Shown here in pieces: positions 8,518 through 16,698 of a stretch of DNA of 64,000 bases (position 1 is the first letter of the stretch; each line of letters begins with the position of its first letter). The notes under the pieces were generated by a model. It was not told the origin of the DNA. It worked only from the letters and a program-made list of their open reading frames with translations, and made no database searches. This DNA comes from Terriglobia bacterium (lineage in GTDB: Bacteria > Acidobacteriota > Terriglobia > JAIQFV01). The stretch spans positions 78,959 through 142,958 of the forward strand of contig JAQUPQ010000005.1 of the NCBI GenBank assembly GCA_028716525.1. The letters run 5' to 3'. Both the position numbers and the translations under genes were made by a program.

Positions 8518-8985
8518 TTATGAGTGGGTCCGGGAATGATTCCGGGAAGGAGCCGGGTTTTTCTTCATTTGAACCAGCAGGAGCAAACGTTCGCAGTTGA
8601 GCATGAAGATCTTTTTCAATAGGGGTGTGGCGGTATCGGGAACGAGCGTCCGATAAAACTGTTGATCTTGCCAGTGTTTTGATAAGGATCGCGGGTCCTC
8701 TTCCGTTTCTGCAAGACAGCGTTCCAAGTCGTCGTGTTGTCCCTCCAGCGTCAGACTCATTAATCCCCTGAATACCTCTCGGTGGCAGCGTTCCAAGGCT
8801 TGAACGGCTGAATCTGTGCCGTAAAGCATCGACAGGCCCTCATGCTGATAGGCCGACACTCCCGACGGCCGCAGCGAACTCAGAAACACCAGCCGCTCAA
8901 ATTCGGATTTCAAAGGTCCCAGCGAATGTCGATAGACGTCTTCGACGACTCTCTCGAAATCCGGGACCGAACCTTCCTGTGACAT
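8518..8985 (-). CDS. Hypothetical helical protein
   Basis: 155 residues from the ATG at 8985, preceded by GGAGG at 5 bases. Predominantly helical and polar, no signal peptide, no membrane segment. Conserved-looking pieces are GPLKSEFERLVFLSSLR, the paired Cys/His stretch ALERCHREVFRGLM, and LLKKIFMLNCERLLLLVQMK near the end. It is convergent with the XRE gene, 34 bp between stops. No family recognised and no function proposed. Confidence 0.6.
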   Translation of the reverse strand: MSQEGSVPDFERVVEDVYRHSLGPLKSEFERLVFLSSLRPSGVSAYQHEGLSMLYGTDSAVQALERCHREVFRGLMSLTLEGQHDDLERCLAETEEDPRSLSKHWQDQQFYRTLVPDTATPLLKKIFMLNCERLLLLVQMKKNPAPSRNHSRTHS

Positions 8986-9162
8986 TTTTCCTCCAGCCTT
9001 CACACCTAAAGTCTACATCCTTTTTACGAAGAGATTTTCACTCCGCTGATTTTGTCAACATCTTGAGATTCCTACACGCCGTCCCCCGCCTCCTCTTTAG
9101 TTCTTCTAGATTGCATTCACCTTCGATGGGGATCCACACCAATCACAAAGGAGATGAATGCA

Positions 9163-9357
9163 ATGTCCAAACTAACAGTAACAGTAGGTTTGTTGGCGCT
9201 TCTGGCAACTCCTATAGTTGCTCTCTATACCAGCGCTCACAGGCCAAACGCTAAAACCTATTCCACCTGTTCGCTGGCTGTACCCTCAAACCCCTTGGGT
9301 AGCGCCTGGACCGACGGCGTATTGCCTCCACCGCCGCCCCCGCCCCCCGAAGTGTAA
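9163..9357 (+). CDS. Small exported peptide ending in a run of eight prolines
   Basis: 64 residues from the ATG at 9163 (AAGGAG 9 bases upstream; an in-frame ATG at 9154 lies too close to it). Residues 2-20 (SKLTVTVGLLALLATPIVA) form a Sec signal peptide. The mature part is about 44 residues with one Cys, then TDGVLPPPPPPPPEV and stop. Eight consecutive Pro codons would be expected to stall ribosomes that lack EF-P, and the run ends two codons before the stop. A strong hairpin and a membrane-protein gene follow. It could be a secreted signal peptide, a partner of the membrane protein, or an export-sensing arrest leader; all three are inference. Similar Pro-tailed mini-proteins seem to recur in acidobacterial genomes, from memory only. 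Confidence 0.65.
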   Translation: MSKLTVTVGLLALLATPIVALYTSAHRPNAKTYSTCSLAVPSNPLGSAWTDGVLPPPPPPPPEV

Positions 9358-9371
9358 TTCGTAAACCCCCA

Positions 9372-9420
9372 GACTGGGCTGGTTCTTGGGCTGTGATATA
9401 CTTCCAAGAGTGGCCCAGTC
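9372..9420 (+). promoter_or_regulatory. Long interrupted hairpin between peptide and membrane-protein genes
   Basis: GACTGGGC (9372-9379) pairs with GCCCAGTC (9413-9420), and inside it TCTTGG (9384-9389) pairs with CCAAGA (9404-9409): 14 base pairs with one small internal loop and a 14-base apical loop. No U-run follows. Its position just after the Pro-run stop codon and 18 bp before the next start suits attenuation, mRNA protection or translation control. Confidence 0.6.
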
Positions 9421-9438
9421 CCGGGCGGGTCTAGTCGA

Positions 9439-10224
9439 ATGATACCAGTTAGTCTAACCGTTACACAATACATCCTGGGGATCGCCGGCATGCTCGGAGA
9501 GATTTATCTGATCACCGTCGGCTTGACCCGGAGGCTGTATGTTTCCTTTTTCATTTTCTATATTTACCTCACCGTGGTGTTCGTTCGGGACGCTTGGGGC
9601 TTTCTGGTCATTTACCACGGTTTCATGGCTCGCCCCCTCTACAATTATTACTACAAGATTGAATTGGTTGTTTACATCCTCTTGTTCGGGATTGTCTTCG
9701 ATCTTTATCACCAGGTGTTCAAACCCTTTCCCGCCATTCACAAATTTTTCCGGGGACTGCTGCTACTGTTCTTTGTCGGGCCTTTAATCCTCGCGGCCAC
9801 CAAATTTCCGCTGGGCTCACAGTGGTGGACCATGACCATGATGGAATTTGGAAAAAACATCCGGTTTGCTGTCGCCCTGCTTCTCATGCTGATTCTCTCC
9901 ATTGTGGGATATTATAAGGTGCCGTTAAACCGCAACTTGAAGGGTTTGTTGTTCGGCTTGGCCTTTTATAACATTGTGGCGGTGGCGATATCCGCACTCT
10001 TTGCCTCCCAAGGGCCGCAGTTGACGGCGTTGTGGCAGATGATTTCGGTATTGACGTATATGGGCGCCATTTTGATCTGGATATTTTCACTTTCGACTGT
10101 CGCCGCCCCGATCAGCGCCGTGTCGAGCTCCTCCGAGGCAACCGGCTACGCGGTCCTGATGCCTGAAGTGATTGACGGTTTGTGTAGAATTAACTCGCGC
10201 CTTTCGCTCTGGTTGGAAAAATGA
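9439..10224 (+). CDS. Polytopic membrane protein, about seven transmembrane helices
   Basis: 261 residues. Hydrophobic segments appear at roughly residues 5-25 (LTVTQYILGIAGMLGEIYLI), 33-55, 72-92, 103-118, 136-152, 167-184 and 195-217, consistent with seven helices. The only longer soluble part is the ~45-residue C-terminal tail (ISAVSSSSEATGYAVLMPEV onward). No motif of a known receptor, transporter or kinase is seen. It follows the Pro-tailed peptide gene and its last four bases (ATGA) overlap the next start, so it is co-translated with that gene. A sensory or peptide-handling role is conceivable but unproven. Confidence 0.7.
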   Translation: MIPVSLTVTQYILGIAGMLGEIYLITVGLTRRLYVSFFIFYIYLTVVFVRDAWGFLVIYHGFMARPLYNYYYKIELVVYILLFGIVFDLYHQVFKPFPAIHKFFRGLLLLFFVGPLILAATKFPLGSQWWTMTMMEFGKNIRFAVALLLMLILSIVGYYKVPLNRNLKGLLFGLAFYNIVAVAISALFASQGPQLTALWQMISVLTYMGAILIWIFSLSTVAAPISAVSSSSEATGYAVLMPEVIDGLCRINSRLSLWLEK

Positions 10225-10829
10225 CGGCTCCGTGGTTATATCTTGGCATTTCCGCAGTGCTTATGGTGGTCTTGCTGCTGCTCTTCGCCAGACAGCGCGG
10301 CCGCCCCGGCGCCCTGGCCGCTCCCCTGCGCTACGATCACAAGATGGACCTTCGGCCATTTTTGAAGACCCAGTCTTCCGACATCGAGTATTTGCCTCGA
10401 TTGTTCGACCGCGACGATTTCGAGTACCTGCGCCGACAGTCTTTTCCTCCGGCGGAAATAGAGCGCTTTCGAAAAGAACGCATGACCGCCGTGCTGGATT
10501 TCCTCAAATCCGTCCGGGAGGACTTCAATCGCATTCTGTTCGTCCACCGATATCTGGCTCGCTGTGCCGGGCGTTTGAGCGCCTACTATGAATGGGTGGT
10601 GTTGCGAGAAAGATTTCGCTTTGCGATACGATTCCAAATGGTTCGTTGGTCCTTTGAACTTCGCCGCCGCATATCCCACCCGGCCCCGCTCGGGATCATC
10701 GACTTGGCCGAAGTCTTAGAGCGTTGGAGAATCTTCGCAGAGGAAAACCTGCCGCTCTTGAATCCCCTTCAACTCGATGAACTGAAATCCGATTTGCGGC
10801 TCCAGATGATGCAAACCGAATCCCGTTAG
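10221..10829 (+). CDS. Membrane-anchored helical protein, coupled to the preceding gene
   Basis: 202 residues. One N-terminal anchor (LYLGISAVLMVVLLLLFARQ, residues ~6-25) with a following Arg-rich segment suggests N-out/C-in, leaving a soluble, Arg- and Glu-rich helical domain in the cytoplasm: FDRDDFEYLRRQSF, ERFRKERMTAVLDFLKSVRE, RYLARCAGRLSAYYEWVVL. The start overlaps the previous stop (ATGA). No family recognised. The pairing of a polytopic protein with an anchored cytoplasmic partner suggests one complex. Confidence 0.65.
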   Translation: MTAPWLYLGISAVLMVVLLLLFARQRGRPGALAAPLRYDHKMDLRPFLKTQSSDIEYLPRLFDRDDFEYLRRQSFPPAEIERFRKERMTAVLDFLKSVREDFNRILFVHRYLARCAGRLSAYYEWVVLRERFRFAIRFQMVRWSFELRRRISHPAPLGIIDLAEVLERWRIFAEENLPLLNPLQLDELKSDLRLQMMQTESR

Positions 10830-11071
10830 ACAATCTCTTCCAGGACGTGGATACCACCTCCTTCATTCCGGCTTGACACCTCCCCTCTCTCATGGAAGAC
10901 TTTTACCAATAATGTGAGTGCCTGAGGCTCGCTTAGATCATCCGGTTTGACCGCCGATTGATCCCTGTCGTAATCGAACAAGAAGCGAGTCCACGAGAAC
11001 TCTTTTCCCGCCGACGGCATGGGGCGGGAGGCAAATTCTTCAAGCGAGGCGGGAGGCCTTATGCGATTCAT
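10826..11071 (-). CDS. Possible small hypothetical protein, low confidence
   Basis: 81 codons filling the gap between the membrane operon and the cytochrome gene, convergent with the former (stops overlap) and overlapping the latter's start by 11 bases. The composition is protein-like (DYDRDQSAVKPDDLSEPQAL, then LTLLVKVFHERGEVSS), but no ribosome binding site precedes either candidate ATG (11071 or 11020). It may be spurious. Confidence 0.27.
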   Translation of the reverse strand: MNRIRPPASLEEFASRPMPSAGKEFSWTRFLFDYDRDQSAVKPDDLSEPQALTLLVKVFHERGEVSSRNEGGGIHVLEEIV

Positions 11072-12329
11072 TCATTATCTGACGATCGTCATTTTTCTTG
11101 CAGCCATGTTCGTCCCCACCGTCAATCCGGCCGATACGTGTGTCGGATGCCACACCCAAGCGACGCCCAAGATTGTGGCTGATTGGCAAGCCAGCAAGCA
11201 CAGCCGGAACAACATTGATTGTTCTTCCTGTCACGGTGATCAACACCAGACAGCCACTGATTTTTCCAAAGCTCAAATTCCCACCTATAAGACCTGCGCT
11301 CCTTGTCATGACAAACAAGCGGGTCAGTTCTCCAAGGGCAAGCATGCCCTGGCCTGGGCCTCAATGACGGCTATGCCGACCATCCATTGGCAGCCCATGA
11401 TGTTGACCGACGGCATGAAAGGCTGCGGGGGATGCCATAAAATCGGAATCAAATCAGAAAAAGAGATTCAGCAATTACAAACCGAAGGCAACACTTTTGG
11501 CAACGCTTCTTGCGACGCCTGTCATACGCGCCACACCTTCTCGGTTCAGGAGGCTCGGCAGCCGCAGGCGTGCGAGACCTGCCATATGGGTTTCGATCAT
11601 CCTCAATGGGAAATGTATTCGGCCTCAAAACACGGCGTTCGCTCTGAGATGAAACAAATGGGCGTTTTGCCCGCCAGCACGGCGGCCCCGACTTGCCAAA
11701 CCTGTCACATGCCGGAAGGTGATCACGCCGTTCATACCAGTTGGGGTTTTCTCGCGGTCCGACTTCCGATGCCGGAAGATGCGCAGTGGGCTTCCGACCG
11801 GGCCACGATTTTGCAGGCGCTGGACGTTTTAGATCCCACAGGAAAGCCCACCGCTCGACTCGACGTGGTGAAGGCGGCGGATGTGGCTCGGCTCACTCAA
11901 CAAGATTGGCAGAAGGATCGCGATCGCATGCTGCAGACCTGCGCTCAGTGTCATTCGGCCGGCTTTGCCAAAACCGAATTGGAAAAAGGCGACAAGCTCA
12001 TCCGCGACGCCGATCATCTCATGGCACAGGCTATTCGCATCGTCGCCGGGTTGTACAAGGATGGGATCGTGCAACAGCCTAAGAACTACGCTTACGCCTT
12101 CCCGGACCTTCTGACATTTCACGACGCCCCAACCGTCATCGAGCAACGGCTCTTTGTGATGTTCCTGGAACACCGCATGCGGACGTTTCAAGGCGCCTTT
12201 CACAACAATCCGGATTATGCCCTGTGGTACGGCTGGAGCGAGATGCAGCGCGATTTGACGGAAATCAAATCGATGGCGGAGGAAATGCGAAGAACGGCGC
12301 CGCCTCCTGTGGCCGCAGCATCAAACTGA
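11061..12329 (+). CDS. Octaheme c-type cytochrome, hydroxylamine oxidoreductase-like
   Basis: 422 residues from the ATG at 11061 (GGGAGG 5 bases upstream). Signal peptide at residues 1-24. Eight CxxCH heme sites: Cys 27 (CVGCH), 54 (CSSCH), 79 (CAPCH), 122 (CGGCH), 151 (CDACH), 171 (CETCH), 212 (CQTCH) and 294 (CAQCH). Spacing, the DHPQWEMYSASKHG segment after heme 6 and CQTCHMPEGDHAVH at heme 7 match the HAO-like branch of octaheme cytochromes. These act in the periplasm on hydroxylamine, nitrite or related N-oxides, either oxidatively or reductively. The direction here cannot be told from sequence; no cytochrome c554 or quinone-linked NrfH/CycB partner lies adjacent. The gene is single and ends in a good terminator. 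Confidence 0.88.
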   Translation: MRFIHYLTIVIFLAAMFVPTVNPADTCVGCHTQATPKIVADWQASKHSRNNIDCSSCHGDQHQTATDFSKAQIPTYKTCAPCHDKQAGQFSKGKHALAWASMTAMPTIHWQPMMLTDGMKGCGGCHKIGIKSEKEIQQLQTEGNTFGNASCDACHTRHTFSVQEARQPQACETCHMGFDHPQWEMYSASKHGVRSEMKQMGVLPASTAAPTCQTCHMPEGDHAVHTSWGFLAVRLPMPEDAQWASDRATILQALDVLDPTGKPTARLDVVKAADVARLTQQDWQKDRDRMLQTCAQCHSAGFAKTELEKGDKLIRDADHLMAQAIRIVAGLYKDGIVQQPKNYAYAFPDLLTFHDAPTVIEQRLFVMFLEHRMRTFQGAFHNNPDYALWYGWSEMQRDLTEIKSMAEEMRRTAPPPVAAASN

Positions 12330-12401
12330 CTAGAAGTAGCCTGAGTCGTTTGGTTATCGGTCGATGAAAATTGATCCTTGGCGTTGTTGAGAGTTTGGCA
12401 G

Positions 12402-12434
12402 CCACGATCCCCCGCGGAGGATCGTGGGCTTTTT
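12402..12434 (+). terminator. Rho-independent terminator of the octaheme cytochrome gene
   Basis: CCACGATCC (12402-12410) pairs with GGATCGTGG (12419-12427) around an 8-base loop, followed by GCTTTTT. It lies 72 bp after the cytochrome stop codon. Confidence 0.85.
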
Positions 12435-12546
12435 AAAATACCCACGGAAATTCACTGAGAATTCTTCCCCAATCCGCTTTTCATACAAGGACTCTTTTCC
12501 CGACATCCGACACCTGAAACCCGGTACCCGATTCCCAGTGAGATCC

Positions 12547-12939
12547 TCATGGAAGTGTCTTGAGATAGGTGACAATTTGCCACAGCGTCGGCTCCGGAAG
12601 TTGCGACCACGCCGGCATGCTGTGTTTCAGATCCCCCTTCTTCAAAAACCACAAAATCGCCCCGGGTGCTGTGTATTGGATGACATCGCCTTTTAAAGAA
12701 GGTGCCCGGCCGGAGCCTTCGGCTCCGCGTCCGTGACAAGCGCTACAGTGGTGATCGAACAGCTTTTTGCCGGCCAGAACGGCTTGGGGATGGCCGCTGT
12801 ATGGATTTGCTTTCGCCAACATGGACGAAGGGACATTCGAAAAATGATCCGAGTGATTCGGTGCGGCTCCATAGATAAAGCCGGAGGTAAAAGTCAAAAC
12901 CATCAAAATCTTCAAGACCCAACGAATTGAAGTCTTCAA
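12547..12939 (-). CDS. Monoheme cytochrome c
   Basis: 130 residues from a TTG at 12939, accepted because AGGAGG sits 5 bases upstream. N-terminal signal peptide (MKTSIRWVLKILMVLTFTSG...IYG). One heme site, CSACH at ~residue 66, and an axial Met in HSMPAWSQL at ~residue 107; the domain ends TLWQIVTYLKTLP, typical of class I / CccA-like soluble electron carriers. It follows the barrel gene by 37 bp on the same strand, so it is probably in the same Fur-controlled operon. It would carry electrons in the periplasm; the partner is unknown. Confidence 0.85.
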   Translation of the reverse strand: MKTSIRWVLKILMVLTFTSGFIYGAAPNHSDHFSNVPSSMLAKANPYSGHPQAVLAGKKLFDHHCSACHGRGAEGSGRAPSLKGDVIQYTAPGAILWFLKKGDLKHSMPAWSQLPEPTLWQIVTYLKTLP

Positions 12940-12976
12940 CCCCGCCTCCTATTCATCCCTTTTGTAGTTTTACAGA

Positions 12977-13915
12977 TTAATGAAGAAGTTTCCGAACCTT
13001 TCGACCGAAATCCTGGATTTCATAAGACACACCCACGCGCAGGACCGTGCGAACGCTATGGGGTGTTAATCCGAACCCCGGTGACAGGCGAAGCGTCACA
13101 CCGCCGGGAAGTTCCCAGCTCACCATAGGCGCCAAGTAATGCGATGTGCCCCGGGCTGTGAAATGATGAGCATCGCCCAATCCCCCATACATCTCCAGGC
13201 CGACTCGAAAATTCTCGCGACAGAAGGTGCACTCTTCCGGCGACGCCTCCAAGGCTAAGGGCCGGCTGGCACCGACCGCATATCCGAACTCCCATGGCTC
13301 ATGGGTGAGATTCCTTTCCGCCACGAAATTCTCCGACAGATTCCATCCTTTGAAATCGCTTCCCAGGATGAGCTTCAACTCCAGCTCTCGCTCCTTTTCT
13401 TGTCGAGCTTCGGATACAGGTTCTGCCAGATCCGATTGAGAATCAAACCCCACCACCTCTTTCAGCGACTTGTTGGCGGCGTTAATGTCTTCAAATTCAA
13501 AATAGAACACCGGATTGATCCAATGAGAACCGGCCAGAGGCCGAATGCGATTCTCGATGCGGTAGCCGGTGAAAGCGCTGCCCTCGTTCCGCACCGCTGC
13601 CCCTTCCAAGTAAAACTCCGTGGTCCACCAGGCGCGGGTTCCATACTCATACTCGGTTAACGTTCCCAGAAATGAATTCCCGCCTTTGGGCTTGGCGAAG
13701 GAGGGGTTGAAGCCCACCTCCAGGTTGCCGGGCTCTTCCATGTGGTGACTGTAGGTGACGAAATAGGGATCATCTCCCCGGACCGGCCGGGTCAAAACCA
13801 GAAACGCCGCCAGCAGCGCCGCCCGGCGCAGGTGCCCGGCCCTGCGGTTTTGATGTCCCGCGAAAGACGGCCGGGGGAGGGTTTCGAAAAAACCACGGAG
13901 AAACTCGAGAAACAT
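12977..13915 (-). CDS. Outer-membrane beta-barrel protein behind a Fur box
   Basis: 312 residues; AGGAGG lies about 9 bases before the ATG. A long n-region with several Arg precedes a hydrophobic core (ALLAAFLVLTRPVRG) ending near residue 47. The mature part alternates polar and aromatic residues in short strands, with strands such as EVGFNPSF, WWTTEFYLEGAAV, NPVFYFEFED, GLEMYGGLG and VRTVLRVGVSYEI, as in 12-14-strand outer-membrane barrels. A charged loop (EARQEKERELELKL) lies mid-protein, and a CTFC pair is present. Under a predicted Fur site and upstream of a cytochrome c gene, a role in iron- or redox-linked surface chemistry is plausible; the family is not named with confidence. Confidence 0.7.
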   Translation of the reverse strand: MFLEFLRGFFETLPRPSFAGHQNRRAGHLRRAALLAAFLVLTRPVRGDDPYFVTYSHHMEEPGNLEVGFNPSFAKPKGGNSFLGTLTEYEYGTRAWWTTEFYLEGAAVRNEGSAFTGYRIENRIRPLAGSHWINPVFYFEFEDINAANKSLKEVVGFDSQSDLAEPVSEARQEKERELELKLILGSDFKGWNLSENFVAERNLTHEPWEFGYAVGASRPLALEASPEECTFCRENFRVGLEMYGGLGDAHHFTARGTSHYLAPMVSWELPGGVTLRLSPGFGLTPHSVRTVLRVGVSYEIQDFGRKVRKLLH

Positions 13916-13933
13916 TCCGCATGCCTCCTAAAT

Positions 13934-13952
13934 GATAATGACAATCATTTTC
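13934..13952 (-). promoter_or_regulatory. Fur box upstream of barrel/cytochrome operon
   Basis: The 19 bases here match the Fur consensus GATAATGATAATCATTATC at 17 positions (differences at positions 9 and 17). The site lies 18 bp upstream of the barrel start codon, in the promoter or 5' leader, which predicts iron-dependent repression of the two-gene operon. Confidence 0.75.
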
Positions 13953-14335
13953 ATTGTGAAGTTTATCTGCGGAAGTGTCAAGAAAAATCCCACACCGGCA
14001 GCCAGCCCTTGTAAACAGAACCGCGAAGAACGGCAAGAAGGCGCCGGGAGCGCCAAAAACTCAGGATCCCCTCCCGGCATCCTCGGCGCATACTTAGCGA
14101 CCTTCACGGTTAAACCGACCTTACGATTTCGAGTGAAATCGAAAACGAGCCCCCCTTTGAACCTCAAGCCGCTCAAAGCCCGCCGGGACATGAAACAACG
14201 CCGGAACCAAAGCCGATAGAAGAAAGGGTTAAACGAAGGGAAAAGAAACGTCGGGGGAGTCCTGCGGGGTTTGGCCAAAAATCAACGACGGTCCCCCATC
14301 GTTGAAACTCTGCCGCGGGAAACCACACGAGGCGG

Positions 14336-15448
14336 TCAATACATAATCGTCCGGGTCAGATGGTGCGGCCAGTGGGTGGTGTGGAAATGCGTCCACAGCC
14401 GGGCATCAATTTGCGGAATGATCACTTGCCGGTCGGCGGGGCGGCGCTTGTTGACTTCCTCGCGCAGCAGCGCCGTGGCGTAAAGGCAATGGGCGCGAAT
14501 CTCTATTTCTTGAGTGCTGTCGCGGGGGATGAGCTGATAATTTCCGATCGCCTTCTCAAGAGAGGGAGAGTACGAAATCATTCCCATCACACGCAGGGCG
14601 ACCGGAACAATGTAATCGGCAAAGGCCGTCATGTGGGCGAGGTCTTCGATCGGAAAACGAGTGGATCTCCTCAAAAACTGATAGTTGACCCACACGCTCA
14701 GCTGCGCCAGCTTATAAAACTTGATTTCGCGGCCCTCATAGGCGCTGACATCGTTGAAACGAGGAAATTCCTTTACGAGCTTGTCGATGATGCCGCGGCC
14801 ATTATCGTAAAGGCGCGGTGAACAGGATTCGACGAAGTGATGGAAACGCCCCTTGTACCTGGCTTCCAGAACATTCCCTACGGAATGGAAAATTTCCACC
14901 CGTTCATCCAGCATGGGCATTTCAATATTGCCGCGAAATACATGCTCCAAATCTTTACGGGTCACCTGGGCCAGGTATTTTCCATCCAGAAACGGAATAC
15001 CTTCATCCAGAGCGCGCTTGATGGCGGCGAACATGCCGTCAGAATCCGACCATGTGCGGCCGGCATATTCACTTGCAAATTTGATGTGTGTTCTAAAGTC
15101 GGTGAATGCGAAGTTGATGCAATTCGCCGCCATCGCGAAATCGATGGATTGGTCCACATTTTCGCCCAGGCCGAACGGCAGGATGAAATCGGGAAAGGGC
15201 AACTCCTCATAAGCCATCCAGCCGGCGTGTTCGACGATCTTGTCGACGTGCGTGCGCACGTCGTGAGAGTTTTCAATGACCGGCAGGAGGCTGTCGAGGA
15301 CCGGGCTTCCGATGGATTGAAGAGGTCGAATCGGCGTTGCAGGCGCCGCAAAGTCGGGCACCCCGGGTTGAATCAAAGCACCCAAACCGAAACCTCCGAC
15401 TCGTGTAATGAAAGTCCGGCGTCGCATCATTTCAGTTCGCTCGGCCAT
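14336..15448 (-). CDS. DUF2419 / Qng1-type queuosine-salvage protein with Tat-like leader
   Basis: 370 residues. The core matches DUF2419, the queuosine 5'-phosphate N-glycosylase family: INFAFTDFRTHIKF (~111-124), FHHFVESCSPRLYDNG (~200), KLVKEFPRFND (~221), IKFYKLAQLSVWVNYQFL (~239), DLAHMTAFADYIVPVALRVMG (~269) with the presumed catalytic Asp in FADY, YSPSLEKAI and TQEIEIRAHCLYATALL (~313). The family releases queuine from queuosine nucleosides or nucleotides. Oddly, the N-terminus reads MRRRTFITRVGGFGLGALIQ and then an Ala/Pro stretch, which looks like a Tat signal, so the protein may act outside the cytoplasm. QueA and QueF are encoded elsewhere in this window, so the cell also makes queuosine itself. 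Confidence 0.8.
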   Translation of the reverse strand: MAERTEMMRRRTFITRVGGFGLGALIQPGVPDFAAPATPIRPLQSIGSPVLDSLLPVIENSHDVRTHVDKIVEHAGWMAYEELPFPDFILPFGLGENVDQSIDFAMAANCINFAFTDFRTHIKFASEYAGRTWSDSDGMFAAIKRALDEGIPFLDGKYLAQVTRKDLEHVFRGNIEMPMLDERVEIFHSVGNVLEARYKGRFHHFVESCSPRLYDNGRGIIDKLVKEFPRFNDVSAYEGREIKFYKLAQLSVWVNYQFLRRSTRFPIEDLAHMTAFADYIVPVALRVMGMISYSPSLEKAIGNYQLIPRDSTQEIEIRAHCLYATALLREEVNKRRPADRQVIIPQIDARLWTHFHTTHWPHHLTRTIMY

Positions 15449-15852
15449 GCAGAAGATCAGTGTATCAGATTGTACTCCCTTGGATCGTTGCCCAAAAACA
15501 TATCCTCAGGTGGGTTCGAAGAAAATGGGCCGCACAGAACAGAAGACCCGGTTGTCTTGTTATCTGTTCCCTGGCGCAGCATTAGAACTTAATAGTGCAC
15601 CCATGCCTTTGATTGGCACCTACAATTGAGTGGCAAAGGAGTGCTGCTATCTCCAAAGAAGGATAGAGCGGCTGCAATCGCCCCTCCCGAAGGGTTCAAC
15701 AGGCGGTGTCCCATCCTCATCTAAATCGGCCGTAGTCAACGCCGATAGCTCGACTTGACCCAGCTCCGTTGCACGTTTTGCCCCTTCGGTAGGAATCTAT
15801 TGCCAATCAGTGTACAAACTCTATTATGAGCAGTCGGTTAAGAGAAACTTCG
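15449..15852. other. 404-bp spacer, no gene seen
   Basis: Contains the presumed promoter of the DUF2419 gene. No frame has a ribosome binding site or protein-like composition, and no strong hairpin is present. Confidence 0.35.
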
Positions 15853-16698
15853 CTAAACCCCCTCTCCAAAATCTCCGAGTGCCACGGGCCACAACTCTCT
15901 TGGAACATGCGTCACCGCAGCGCCGAAGTCCCCGCCTTGAACCAACCACCGTCCCACCACGTAGCCCACCAATGCCCCATGCATGGCGGTGTGCGCATGG
16001 ACTCCTGCATCTCGAGTCGGAATTTCGTAATCGCGATACACCGCCCGGGCCCGGACGTCTTGTTCCATCCTGTGAGAAGACGATGGGATCCAATCGGCCA
16101 TTCGACCACCCGGCAGACCCTGAAAAGTTTCAGCAAAAGAGGTCTGCACGGAATCCTGCGGCGAATAGAGGTTAAGAATCGTTCCGAAGCGCTGCGGCGC
16201 CAGACGGTAGGTGAACGTCTTTCCATCGGCCCCCACAAAATGAGGGCAAGCCAGGAAAACCGCCTGAGGAAAGCGGATCCCGGGCAGAAGCTTCTTATCC
16301 GCGCTGGCCCGCTTGACTACATTGCAACCATGACTGTGCGCCACGATGCGGATTGGCTCCTGCGGCGAGATTTGATGCAGCGTGTTGATGTACTTCACCA
16401 GCTGATAAGCCGCCGCTTCTCGTGAAATGCCCATATCCGCCCCATCCCACATGAAGTGACCGCGGTGTTGACCAAACTGCCCCCATCGTCCGGACCACAC
16501 ACTCCATTTCGGATTCAATGCCGGGACTTCGGACACCTCTCGTCCACCGATGTGCCACACATCATGTCTTCCTGACGCCTCCAGCATTCCGCGTGACACC
16601 GCATCTAGAAACCCCATCTTGCCCCACGAATTCCACCACCACTTAGTGAATTGCGCCGCCGTAAGGGTCATCGTTCCATGAACCACGATCGTCGCCAT
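15853..16698 (-). CDS. Alpha/beta-hydrolase (lipase-like)
   Basis: 281 residues from the ATG at 16698, chosen because AAGGAG lies 7 bases upstream; the frame stays open further upstream. The N-terminal strand IVVHGTM (~3-9) supplies the oxyanion HG motif, and the nucleophile elbow is IRIVAHSHGCNVVK (~117-130) with Ser in HSHG. AVFLACPHFVGAD and LNLYSPQDSVQTSF (likely acidic residue) follow, and the probable catalytic His is in AHTAMHGALVGYVVG near the C-terminus. No signal peptide. The substrate is unknown; a lipase/esterase fold is likely from the motif order. It stands alone. Confidence 0.68.
   Translation of the reverse strand: MATIVVHGTMTLTAAQFTKWWWNSWGKMGFLDAVSRGMLEASGRHDVWHIGGREVSEVPALNPKWSVWSGRWGQFGQHRGHFMWDGADMGISREAAAYQLVKYINTLHQISPQEPIRIVAHSHGCNVVKRASADKKLLPGIRFPQAVFLACPHFVGADGKTFTYRLAPQRFGTILNLYSPQDSVQTSFAETFQGLPGGRMADWIPSSSHRMEQDVRARAVYRDYEIPTRDAGVHAHTAMHGALVGYVVGRWLVQGGDFGAAVTHVPRELWPVALGDFGEGV

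Noticed and set aside
13932..14219. Plus-strand frame starting inside the Fur box
   Set aside because: Start codon lies within the operator and the composition is low complexity; no ribosome binding site.
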